From positions 274,773-338,772 of the forward strand of contig NW_003156241.1 in the NCBI RefSeq assembly GCF_000003605.2: a stretch of DNA of 64,000 bases, given 5' to 3'. Positions 21,101-29,175 of this stretch are shown here, piece by piece; within the stretch, counting starts at the first letter, position 1; each line of letters begins with the position of its first letter. This DNA comes from Saccoglossus kowalevskii (Eukaryota; Hemichordata; Enteropneusta; Harrimaniidae). The translations under genes were made by a program, and so were the position numbers. The notes beneath the pieces were generated by a model, which did not search any database, was not told the DNA's origin, and saw nothing but the letters and a program-made list of their open reading frames with translations.

Positions 21101-23819
21101 CCTATATATGTAATATCAAAGTAATCGGACTTGTGGTTTTTAACAAGAAGACGAAAAAAATCACTTTTTACCAAAATATTCACCAAAAATATTCACCAAA
21201 AATAGAGAATTTGAGATTTTGACATGAAATGAACAAACCTGAGAAAGAACCATCCAAGGTACTTGCATATCAAATTTGAAAACATTCTGACAGTTTTGAA
21301 GAAGAAGTTGAAATTGTAAAGTTGACGACGACGGAAACGATGACGGACATGAATATGACGAATATGAAAAGTCAGCAAATGTCAGTTGCCCGTGCCATGA
21401 GAGCCGGCCACAGAACCAAAACAATTTGTCACCCTTCGCCGCCCACAGCATTGATTTTATATGGCATAGAAATGAACACTACATGCAGCTATCCCGATCA
21501 GCAATCAAATCATCAATCTTTATGAGTGATGTAACTGGTATTTCCACCTATTTGCTTAGTGGTCCGTAAGTGAATGTTGTCAAGTTCGAGAGTGTGTTTG
21601 AACGTACAGTAACGTGAACATTATTGCTACAATTTTGGGCTTGAACATGTTCTATATTCACCCAAAACAACGAACCTGAAACAAAAGTAACCGTCCGATC
21701 TAAATGACCCGAGTCTATGAAAATTAAGTCTCATCTCCCTTGCGCTTCCGATCGAGAGAAGGTTGCATGCTGCAGACGACCAAAGCATGTTGTTGTTGTT
21801 TACAAACAAGCATCTACCTACCCATGAACCTTTGTGTTTTTAACATGCGTTGTTATCGTCGTGTGGGACTCAATTCCCGCTCATGCACAGGTGATGACCC
21901 CTCGGCTTTAAAATTTTATCAAATAAACATTAATTAATCAAGATTTTTAAAATAATTTTATTGCACCATGTCATGTTCGGAATAGGACCCATGCGACATA
22001 CACAATAGGAGTAAAAAATTGTTAATGTGACATTTGAACACGAGCTGCATGACGGTATTTTAATAGGTTTAGCAAATAACAGATGCATAGGTTATATTCT
22101 CCTGCACCCTATCTTCTAGAAAATGTATAATTGCTATGGTTACATATAAATTACAAAGTATCTTCCTCTTTCAGTACATTGTGTATGTCGCATCAGGGAT
22201 GCCCACGGTATCAAATAGTAGACATGCATACAAATAATATGACATACTGTTTTTTCACATGATATCTACATGCACAGCATAGAATCTATACCAGACCACT
22301 GACACCGAAGTATATGTTGTACACCGCTAGTACATTTCCAATTTAAATTTATGCAAACGACGCACACACTATGAGAAGTCATCAAGTTATGAGAAATGAA
22401 ATGCTCATTGATTAGTTTTAAAATGATGTGCATGGTATTGCCCACAATCCACATTCTCTGATAATTAACAATGATTCAATCAACTGCATTTTCATTCAAC
22501 CAATCAAATGATCTATAGTCAAAGGCTGACTGTGATGAGATATTACTAGCATCATACCTAGGCATAGTTGATGACATTTTCAATCAACCAATCAAATTTA
22601 CAGTCCATAGCTGACTGAGATGAGATATTACTACAACTGTACAGTAGCTAGGCATTTGTGGAATGGATTATAAGGATACAGCAAAACATAAATTCTAGGC
22701 AGTCACTTGTTACCATAACTAAATAAAGGTACATTTGTATAAGATTATAAATTGACCCTTTTATGCTACACTAAATCGCTTAATTTTCATTTCTAGGAAT
22801 TTCCATGATTGGATTATTTTATGGCACTTGCCTTGACAAAATTTCACGAAAGTCGCTGACACTCCACATCTTACTGCCACAAAAAAATCATGAAAATATA
22901 TCTCTCACTAAATTAATGCGATTTACATTTTCTCCTCTTATTTAGCACACAGAAGTAGTCAGGAGCAAATAGATTAATATTACATTCTACTTATGTAAAG
23001 AGCAACTGTGCTTGACATGTAGGCGTGATTGGCGCGCTCACCGCCCGACTGCATCAGACCCAAATAAAGCCTGACAGAATAGTGTATGTCTCACGGGCAG
23101 ATCAATACTGCAATACTGAGTTTCAATAAATATTCATTTTGGTGGTCATGGTAACACCGTCAATCAAAGTCGTTTTTGCATTGTCGGCAATAATCACAGA
23201 CTGTTTTCAACAAGATGATAAACATTGTGCGAAAATTTTCACACATTATGTCAACAAACAAATAAACTCTGCCGTGAATGGTTACTCTTTGATGGCTGTC
23301 ACTATCTGACGTTTCTGCAATTTTATTGGTACCAACAGAAAATCATCAGGGAACTGAAAAACTACATCGTTCTGTCAGACGTGTGTAGAGTTCGGAGCAC
23401 CACGGAGGGCGCAGCTTGTGCAAACTTGTCAGGCTACTGTAATTGTATGCAAGGTATACTATTAATTAGCTAAATAGATAAGAATTAGGATTTACACGGA
23501 GTTTAGAATTGCAAATATTGGTATATTCTAAAAACAAATCTACTGTAAAAAAAAAATATCAGGAAGTAGCAACACTTACTGGTTTCCATTTGAGTGGCAC
23601 AAACCCAGGACCAAGAAACGCCGCTTGGAAGAAGTTGTAAAGAATGAGAAATATCCACATAAATATGGTACCTAGATGAATAATACTGCAAATATCGTCC
23701 ATAGCTGGGGGCCACCATACCAAGGTACACACCACGGCCATTGATGTGACAAACAGGATGATAAATAGGGCCAGTAACGGACCCCAATGGATGAGTTGTT
23801 TGATTTTAGATATTTGCAT
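3031..23819 (-). CDS. ZDHHC6: Palmitoyltransferase ZDHHC6 (DHHC + SH3), complete, 9 coding exons
   Basis: Exons (minus strand): 23819-23580, 13062-12971, 11199-11043, 7478-7344, 6565-6512, 5863-5714, 5214-5173, 3872-3727, 3172-3031. They join in frame through GT-AG introns to 1158 coding bases, 385 residues; human ZDHHC6 has 413. Seen: two N-terminal membrane segments (about 15-36 and 50-70), GPGFVP at 70-75, a cysteine-rich domain (about 92-134) with DHHC at 117-120 (catalytic C120), two more membrane segments (about 131-158 and 176-206), an SH3-like C-terminal domain (about 291-365), and a final KKEL. The ATG is fixed by an in-frame TAG four codons upstream. Known for the family: ER-membrane S-acyltransferase that works with selenoprotein K on calnexin, IP3 receptor and transferrin receptor. 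The order of domains and similarity along the whole length make orthology near certain. The loop between membrane segments 3 and 4 is about nine residues shorter than in human. Confidence 0.96.
3727..3872 (-). CDS. ZDHHC6: ZDHHC6 coding exon 8 (residues 291-339), SH3-like domain
   Basis: First part of the SH3-like domain: ENYSG, TKGCKTC and APCTDEPRITLYKGDIILVTR. It lines up with human EDYSGACCPLNKG and TSPCTEEPRIQLQKGEF. The human palmitoylated pair C328/C329 is replaced by Val-Phe (303-304), while C343 is kept (C318) and extra cysteines occur at 310 and 313. Acceptor TTTCAG, donor GTAAGT in phase 2. Confidence 0.96.
4777..4941 (-). pseudogene. RecQ-type DNA helicase first-exon fragment
   Basis: Reading from an ATG in good context (AAAATGGCGGCG) at 4941 gives a peptide with a RecQ-family 'motif 0' (FGVGALKPHQVQAIDAVL) followed by GKDVFIATKTGSG, the start of a Walker A loop. 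The family expects GKS after TGSG; here the Lys-Ser pair is absent and the frame continues ILFHNL to a plausible donor GTAAGC at 4776. No further helicase exons are seen before ZDHHC6 exon 8. It lies inside ZDHHC6 intron 7 in the same orientation. Most likely a captured or retained fragment of a dispersed RecQ-like gene, not a working helicase; an alternative is an unused alternative exon. Confidence 0.65.
5060..5100. repeat. Hairpin beside the RecQ-like fragment
   Basis: CCAAGGTCT (5060-5068) pairs perfectly with AGACCTTGG (5092-5100); GTTTA and TAAAC extend the stem after a two-base bulge, leaving an 11-base loop. It may mark the end of the element that brought in the helicase fragment. Confidence 0.6.
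5173..5214 (-). CDS. ZDHHC6: ZDHHC6 coding exon 7 (residues 277-290), 42-base microexon
   Basis: Reads IEQLQQKEEKRNRT, matching the human linker IEQLKQKADKRVRS before the SH3-like domain. Acceptor TTCACAG, donor GTGAGT, phase 0 at both ends. It is too short to be seen as an open frame and was found by homology and flanking splice sites. Confidence 0.93.
5714..5863 (-). CDS. ZDHHC6: ZDHHC6 coding exon 6 (residues 227-276)
   Basis: Encodes the cytosolic segment with FIYPYDLG, GDGITWPV and GCNQYTLT, all diagnostic of ZDHHC6 (human FVFPYDMG, GDGLEWPV, GCHQYSLT). Acceptor TATGCAG, donor GTGAGT, phase 0. Confidence 0.96.
6512..6565 (-). CDS. ZDHHC6: ZDHHC6 coding exon 5 (residues 209-226)
   Basis: A 54-base exon reading LQSIWYNETGIETWIKEK, matching the human stretch after membrane segment 4 (the TTxE-like region). 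Acceptor GATTTTAG, donor GTAATA, phase 0 at both ends, so skipping it would keep the frame. Confidence 0.93.
7344..7478 (-). CDS. ZDHHC6: ZDHHC6 coding exon 4 (residues 164-208)
   Basis: Encodes the short loop and membrane segment 4; FFALGLAIGVTLSVGFLFF aligns with the human FALGLALGTTIAVGMLFF. Acceptor TTTTCAG, donor GTAAGT, both phase 0. Confidence 0.95.
7479..11042 (-). other. ZDHHC6 intron 3
   Basis: The exon-3-proximal end is an array of about 146-bp units (10109-11030). The rest (7479-10100) is AT-rich with short low-complexity tracts; open frames of 60-96 codons there look random. Confidence 0.8.
10109..11030. repeat. Tandem array, about 146-bp unit, six copies, derived partly from exon 3
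   Basis: ATATGCACAG recurs at about 10111, 10263, 10408, 10554, 10708, 10853 and 11023 (spacing 145-172). Each unit has a segment like TATATAGCTAATGACAGACA that matches the 3' end of ZDHHC6 exon 3 (TATATAGCTGATGATAGATA) and a segment matching the start of intron 3. Each also has ATGCAAAT. The array abuts the exon 3 donor. Confidence 0.85.
11043..11199 (-). CDS. ZDHHC6: ZDHHC6 coding exon 3 (residues 111-163), catalytic DHHC
   Basis: Carries the catalytic core MKMDHHCPWINTCCG and membrane segment 3 ending HQLYR. Acceptor ATTACAG, donor GTAAGT in phase 0. The last 40 or so bases of this exon recur, degraded, in the tandem array immediately downstream in the intron (about 10109-11030). Confidence 0.97.
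11200..12970 (-). other. ZDHHC6 intron 2
   Basis: Almost half is a direct duplication of a sequence of about 485 bases (11690-12660). The stretch 12660-12970 is AT-rich with no recognised element. Confidence 0.8.
11690..12660. repeat. Direct duplication, two copies of about 485 bp
   Basis: Shared landmarks in the same order: CTTTCATTTCA(G/A)TAAT, GATTACAGGCAAGTTAAAA, CGACAGTTTGTTGTCTAACT, TTTGAATTTTTGGCTCC, GTTGGATTGCAATGGAACTT. The copies differ by many substitutions and small indels, so the duplication is not recent. Confidence 0.8.
12971..13062 (-). CDS. ZDHHC6: ZDHHC6 coding exon 2 (residues 81-111)
   Basis: First half of the DHHC cysteine-rich domain: FCKICEGYKAPRSHHCRKC provides the zinc-binding Cys/His ligands. 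The acceptor is a T-rich tract ending TTTTAG and the donor is GTACTG, splitting the codon for R111 in phase 2. No initiation codon or long open frame marks this exon; it was found by splice phase and homology. Confidence 0.95.
13547..14095. repeat. Minisatellite, 32-bp unit, about 16 copies, two alternating forms
   Basis: Unit CATCCCTAAA + (CTCAAC or GTTGAC) + ATTGAATGTTGCAGAA. The two forms alternate through much of the array, giving a 64-bp higher period. CAACATTGAATGTTG is nearly palindromic. Degraded units extend back to about 13185. A 36-bp duplication with CAACAATTATTTTTTTCAG follows at 14086-14157. Confidence 0.85.
15331..15472. repeat. Short tandem repeat, unit about 38 bp, four copies
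   Basis: GTGACTTTCA-(C/T)T-(G/A)T-(G/A)GTTCTAGG-AGTC pattern repeated four times with changes; the last copy ends TTCTAGGCAGTCACAGTGAC. Confidence 0.7.
15641..15805 (+). mobile_element. TTAA miniature transposon, family A, copy 1 (165 bp)
   Basis: TTAA-flanked, termini AGCGGGGAGGTTGTCACC and (reverse) AGCTGGGGAGTCATCACC. The middle has the family signature GATAACAACACACGC and CGCTTGTTTGTAAACAATG. Lies in ZDHHC6 intron 1. Confidence 0.8.
16135..16309. repeat. Fold-back repeat with inverted TTCACTGGGTTTTAATT ends
   Basis: TTCACTGGGTTTAAATTTCGC at one end faces GCAAAATTAAAACCAAGTGAA at the other; two further direct copies lie between (near 16177 and 16240). A small non-coding element. Confidence 0.65.
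17562..18589. mobile_element. Repeat family D, copy 1: inverted ends, X-box-like motifs (about 1.0 kb)
   Basis: Ends are inverted copies of TTGGCGATCCGCT (17562 and 18589). Inside are two degraded direct repeats, each with 'GGCTTGGC', then an X-box-like sequence (GTTGCCATAGCAAC near 17707; GCTACCATGGCAAC near 18142), then a run of A and TTTTTGRATA. A half copy of TTAA family A separates the repeats. No coding sequence seen. A non-autonomous DNA element is likely. Confidence 0.6.
17974..18049 (+). mobile_element. TTAA miniature transposon, family A, half copy inside another repeat
   Basis: Only the right half is present: GTAGACGCTTGTTTGTAAAC through GCATGCGTAGGTGACGAC to CTGCT-TTAA. It sits within the X-box repeat element 17562-18589, so it entered after that element or was copied with it. 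Confidence 0.7.
20936..21320. repeat. Three-copy tandem repeat, units of 146 and 159 bp
   Basis: GAGAGGTCCACATATAGTAC begins at 20936 and 21082; a third, weaker unit begins at 21241. Each continues to a run like TTTTTAACAAGAAG. The array ends in GACGACGACGGAAACGATGA. Confidence 0.75.
21745..21911 (-). mobile_element. TTAA miniature transposon, family A, copy 3
   Basis: Opposite orientation to copy 1. Right end GGTGATGACCCCTCGGCT-TTAA is clear; the left end has diverged, so its start is approximate. The conserved TGTTTACAAACAAGC and GTTGTTATCGTCG are present. Confidence 0.7.
22484..22655. repeat. Two-copy repeat, unit about 88 bp
   Basis: CATTTTCA(T/A)TCAACCAATCAAAT followed by GCTGACTG and GAGATATTACTA occurs twice. 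The last part also occurs near 600-640. Confidence 0.7.
23580..23819 (-). CDS. ZDHHC6: ZDHHC6 coding exon 1 (residues 1-80)
   Basis: This exon encodes the cytosolic N-terminus, membrane segments 1 and 2 and the GPGFVPLKWKP stretch that leads into the cysteine-rich domain. Donor GTAAGTG follows in phase 0. The residues HWGP at 11-14 and GPGFVPLKWKP match the human ZDHHC6 N-terminus. Confidence 0.95.
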
Positions 23820-24300
23820 CTTAACGCACTAGTCAGCTGATCTCCTCAAAAAATGTGGCTTCTGGCTTGTATCTCATACATCAAGCCTGCCTACCACGAA
23901 AAATATAGACTCGGTTAATACTGAAAAAAAAATGATGAAGATGATATGTTGGCGAGAAAATATGCCTTTTGTCCGTCAACTGTTGTCAATAAAGCTGTGG
24001 GGGAATTCAGCCTGCAGTGAGTCGAGAGCAGTCTTGATAAGGAATCGATTATGTTACGTTTGCAGGGGTAGATGGAAACTAGTGACAGCGTTGATACGAA
24101 CTGGTGACGCGCGGAGGAGTATGTTCGTTGCAGGGTCACGGCGAACTATTTGCTCATTTCTGCACTAAGCAAAAGAAACATACACACTGGGGGAAGTCGT
24201 GCAGTGTGTTTGTTTGTTGCGTCTGTTCTCGGTTCATATAATTGCATTAGCCGTCGCATGCTGGCGCTGTTGTATCAACCGTGATAGAGTCCCGGGATAG
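23820..24300 (-). promoter_or_regulatory. Probable ZDHHC6 leader and promoter region
   Basis: In transcript orientation, a strong acceptor (nine T then CAG, at 23921-23931) lies about 100 bases before the ATG, suggesting that the leader is split and that a non-coding first exon sits further right. The stretch 24040-24300 is richer in CpG than its surroundings, as expected near a start site. No TATA box was identified. The position of the true start is unknown. Confidence 0.4.
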
Positions 24301-25089
24301 AGTCCCTGACTTGTATGCATGTTTTTTTTTTTTGACATATTTTTTCCAAACGTCAACTACAACTAAAATTTTGAATACCTGATTATCGATGCACCAGTGT
24401 AGTCAGCGAACCGGAAGTTACGTAATTATGTGGAATGTGTTCTGTGTACCAGCATATTTTCTTGTCATGATATGCAAATAATTACCACGTGACAATTGTA
24501 GCGTTCAATTGTTGGTCACAGTCATTCTACGTTAGAGGGTAGGTATAAATGTGAGTGAAATTCGGTCACCGGGTCAGATAAGGAATTCGCTCGTTTTTCA
24601 TAGTAAGCAACATTTCTCACCAAAAAATAACAACTTTTAAATAAATAGGGATGAGTTGAAGAAATTAGTTCCTATTTGTAACATTTATATTTAGAGGTCA
24701 AGTGAGTCTGAATAAAATCTTCTCTGAATAAAATATGGTAGTCAAGATGAAGTGAAAAAACGCGCAAAAGGGGTGTTATTTAGTTATTTGACGCGTGTAC
24801 CGTGTTTAGCGTCGAATATTTTAAAATACATAAAAAAAGTGTGAAAAAAGAATCTCATGAATTCATGTTACCTCAACTTGGAAACAGTGTGATTTTAGTA
24901 TGTATATAGGGTATCTATTTTAAGTTTCTGCACTTGAATAATTTCACGAAAATAAGTACGTGTTTAGGTTTTTTTGAAAAGCTATACTGGGCATGGGTAC
25001 CAGGTCCGACTTGAAGTACCCCCCCGGGAAATGGGTGGTTTGGAAATACATATACCCTTATACTATGTCAGAAGGCGCACTTCGCGTGA

Positions 25090-25475
25090 TTCTAGCACCA
25101 TACACATGGAGTTAGAATAACTGTAGTGAAATTATTTAAAAAGCTTTTACATACCGAGATTATGACGATATTCTGTGTCACAGGTGATAGAGGGATTGTG
25201 ACTGTGTCAAACTTATTAGCTTTCTCAACTCCCAAGCAAGCATACAACCGCGGTTGTATGTTCCCTTGGGAGTTTAGATAGAATGGGATAAGCACCAACT
25301 TCGTGAGTTCATACCGGGGTCCGATTCACTCCTGTGTAGAGAGAGGCAGTAGGAGTGAGGTACCTTGTCCACGATACAACATTATGGTATAGCCATGACT
25401 CGAACTCAAAACTGTGTGATTACCATGTCAGGGAGAGAGATAATTGTACAATGATGCCTGTAACTGCACTATTTG
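25090..25475 (-). mobile_element. Possible tRNA-derived SINE
   Basis: Reading the minus strand, TAGTGCAGTTACAGGC (near 25478) resembles RNA polymerase III box A, and GAGTTCGAGTC about 45 bases later resembles box B (consensus GGTTCGANTC). A non-tRNA body follows, with ACCTCACTCCTACTGCC, then a 48-bp palindrome. The layout is that of a tRNA-headed SINE; only one copy is in the window. Confidence 0.45.
25227..25274. repeat. 48-bp palindrome with no spacer
   Basis: Central 20 bp (25241-25260, half-site CATACAACCG) is a perfect palindrome; outside it, after four weakly paired bases, AACTCCCAAG faces CTTGGGAGTT. Confidence 0.9.
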
Positions 25476-26494
25476 TTGTTGTTGTGTTTTTTTTTGGGGG
25501 GGGGGGGGCTTTCATAATCTGTGTAATCTGATTGCTGATTTGTTTGTTTCATCTATCCATCTATCCGTAGCGGATTTTTGATAGTTGTGGCGTTGATTGC
25601 CCAAGGAGTACATACACTAGTCCTGCAACCAATATAGGACCCAGATGTTCAGGGAAGAGTTTTAACATCTAACCAATGTTCAGTTTTCGGCCCTTGAAGG
25701 TTTTATCGGTGATGGTTGATAGACGGTGAAAATGTCTAATAACACACCGTTCCTAAACGTCGCGCCCTCCAGCGACAAAGCGATTATGTGACGTGATGCG
25801 TGTAGCGTGTGCCATTCTTGCGAACTCCGCACAGTTACTTCTGATCATTGCACAAAACCTCTTTGCATACCTCTATATGACCCAAATTAGTCAAGGAATG
25901 TGGAATGTGTTCCAGCATTTCTCCCTCTTCTAATGACAACTGTCACTGTTTCACTCACATTTCCATTCACTTCAAAGCCACTTCCTTCACAATCACTAGC
26001 GTCACTGGGGGTATCCACAGAGATCGGAACAATATGATTCCCATGATCATCACTGTTGGTTGATGTGAAATGGTTATGGTCGGCTCTGTTTGTTATACCG
26101 CCCTCAACGATATTTGTTACTTTTCACAGGAATGTGGAGACTGGTCACCGGGCGCCGAGGCTGGGTTACAGTAGCGTTGCAGTAAGAGAGGGAACCGAGT
26201 CAAAGACAAATCATTTCATCAGGAAAAAGGGCATCTTAACTCCAGCTCTAACTCATACATGAAAAAATCTGAACCGCAGCTGAAATATTTATGAGAATAA
26301 AAGAGAAAATGTAATGTTTTTCTTTACGTGCCATACATTACTATATTTTGTCAAATTGAAACATTTTGTGTTTTGGAAATTGACGAAATGAGTCACGTTT
26401 ACCCAATATCACAAAAATGGTTTTGTTCATGTTGTAAGCGGATGATCAGAAAATCTATCAAAAACGCATTAGGGTTCACGTGTGACATCTCTAA

Positions 26495-26658
26495 TTAAAG
26501 CGGAGGGGTCGTTAACTGCGCACGCGCTGGAATTAAGTCCCAAGCGGCGATAACAACACACGCCCAAAACGAAAAGGCTCATGGGTAGACGATTGTTTGT
26601 AAACAATAACACGCTAAGGCCACCTGGCTCATGCGCAGGTGACGACTGTCCGCTTTAA
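26495..26658 (+). mobile_element. TTAA miniature transposon, family A, copy 4 (164 bp)
   Basis: TTAA at both ends, termini AGCGGAGGGGTCGTTAAC and (reverse) AGCGGACAGTCGTCACC; well-preserved middle. Lies upstream of ZDHHC6. Confidence 0.82.
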
Positions 26659-29175
26659 AAGATGCAATATAGATTAGAACATGAAATTTTCATAACTTTG
26701 GTTGATTCCGTATTTTGATAAATACGTTGGATGATTTATTGCGACCTGTAAACACCGTGCTTGCAGCGCACTAGCTATTTTGATACGTACTGCACATGCT
26801 TATGATTTTTCATTAAACGAATACTGTTTCGTGTCATGCAAACGTAACATTTTTAGTTTATGGCTAATAATGATCTGATTTGGTCTATGGAGTATAAAAA
26901 GGAATATTTGTTTTCGTCCATATTGCATCTTTAATTATTTGTTAGTAATAAAACAACAAAAAATAGAATAAAAATCAGCATTGTTTTAGTCAATTAGTGG
27001 AAACAAGAAAATGTATTTAGCCTCTGGTGTAGTGGTGTGTTGTTCCAGTTCCTTCAATCTTTTAAAAACTCCACGACGAAGCAATACCGCAAGCTTGATG
27101 TATTTTGAAAATCAAGTGTTGTCAAAAAGGATTGTGTTATATTGGACGACTGCGGTTTTCGTCATGCCACTACTCGACGATTAGCCACATGAGCAAGAAA
27201 TGGAAGTTATTTTTTTAAACACAATACAATCCACAATATAATGCCTTTGCTTCCGTTTCCGTAAGTTGGAGGTATAACGAAGAATTCTCATTCCGATTCA
27301 CCGAGCTCGCTGCTGTTGCCGAGTCTTCAACTCAGATCGACGCCGACGGGCGTGGATACGTTTAATACAGTAACGTATACTGTACAAACAAAACGACCCT
27401 TTTCAGGTCCACCAAATATTTCAAAAAGAGAACTACCGCTGTCTTTACACAAAATACAAACTATATAACAATTTACACGCCTGATTTAAAAATGCAAGTA
27501 AAATAAAGATTATTTGATTATGTAGTGTCTTTCGGTGACGAGATATTGGAGTTGACTACGGTATTATCGTAACGACTAGTAAATTAGTGTGTTTTTCACA
27601 ACATTTTGGGGGTTTTACGGAGAAAAATTATACACATTTTTGTTCTTTGTAAATTATAGTAGTAGTATAAAAAAATGTTTTATTCTGTCGGAGATGGTGC
27701 AAACTTGTGTTCAAATGACATGAAGTTATTCAAGCTTTGCTACCAACCGTCTGTGAATTGAATTGTTTCTACGCTGTCAGTTTATTCACAAACATTACAA
27801 CTCGTGTGCCAAAATAGTTGATAAATTCGTACTTTGCCATATTTAGAAAGGTAACATAAAATATACAAATAATCAGCCTGCTCTTATGGGTTAACAAACA
27901 AATGTGGAACGACGTAAATGCCTTACTGGATTTCGTTTAAGTAAATATTATTTGAATTTTTTTCCCGCATACATATGGAATACATCGGAATTTGCCAGGG
28001 AGACACAGTTTTTTTCACTCGGGAAAAATCGAGATACGTATGGCAATAATCGGGCACACGCTCGGGATGTATCGCTTTGGATTCGGAATATGTCGACTGA
28101 ACCCCCTATATATCAGATGAGATATATACGGGAGTGCATCTACGTGTAGGGGTAATTGACATTCAAGGGAGCGCACTGTACGGTACGAACACAATCAACA
28201 AGGTCATGTCCTCGACCTTGATTTGCCTGGCGCCTGACACTATCTCAATCCATTTGCTGACTCACAAATTTAACATATGTCTTCAACGTATGTGTTATTC
28301 CTGCCGAAACTGTTGAACATATTTGCTGTTGACCGTCCCGTCACTTTTGTTTCTGTCTGGACATATATTTTTTTTCAATAGAAAGAGGGTTTTAGAGGTT
28401 GTGTATTTTATCCAATCAGTTTTGAGCCATGCTTTCTTTTAACAATTTTTTTTACAAACGTGTGTGTTTTTTCAATACATTATTTTTCTAAAATTTTCCC
28501 TGAAGATTGTTGTTTCTAATATTTTCTCTGTGCAGATTTGCTTTCAAAATCACCATCTATCACCGCGTATTGCACTGATATAAGTGTTAGTAAGGCAGTC
28601 GTGAGAGAGATTGTTGTTAATTTACTTCAGTATTGACAGCTACTAACTCAGGAAAATCAAGAAAAATCATTTCCACAGAATTGATAGTAAGAAAAAAAAT
28701 CTGTTATTAAAAAAAATTAATGTTCAGAAATGTTCTCAGGACAAATATCTCTGTCACAGTAGTATGAAAAAGGGTATGCAATTGAGCAATTTCGTCCAGT
28801 TCCCTCCCCAGATAAAAGACCAATATAGATTTTGGCTTGCATTATCTCCTTAGGCGACCCGAACTGTCTCTGACGGCACGAGGTCAACCAGCGGGCGTGT
28901 CGACAAACGTAATGCACACCTCTGGACTGTGACCTAATTTTTCCAAATACCTTAATGGGATTTGAATTCTGCCAAAGCTTCACAATTACCAATATACTTC
29001 TGTCATATTACAGTACATACAGATTAGACAAGCAGTTAGTCCCAACCCACTTGACAACGGACATTACAGTGGCGGCGGCACCGAGGGGGGTGGGGGTGGG
29101 GGTGAGGTTCGCCCTCTAAATCAAGCTGAAACCTTTTGTGTCAGCAATATGTGCCCCTTAAAATGCAGGAAATAT

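Larger units (their letters stand above)
13063..23579 (-). other. ZDHHC6 intron 1 (10.5 kb), repeat-filled
   Basis: Holds the 32-bp minisatellite (13547-14095), a 40-bp repeat (15331-15472), TTAA elements at 15641, 17974 and 21745, a fold-back repeat (16135-16309), the X-box repeat element (17562-18589), a three-copy repeat (20936-21320) and a two-copy repeat (22484-22655). Between them the DNA is AT-rich and I see no coding sequence. Open frames here are short and match nothing I know. Confidence 0.85.
24301..29175. other. Upstream intergenic region
   Basis: Apart from the SINE-like repeat, palindrome and TTAA element, this stretch shows no coding gene. A T/G run (about 25484-25508) and a TATAAAAA (26893-26900) occur with no matching gene. 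Open frames of 60-91 codons have no recognised domain. Confidence 0.7.

Noticed and set aside
26893-26950. TATAAAAA followed by AATAAA
   Set aside because: No gene or transcript-like structure lies downstream; AT-rich DNA gives such words often.
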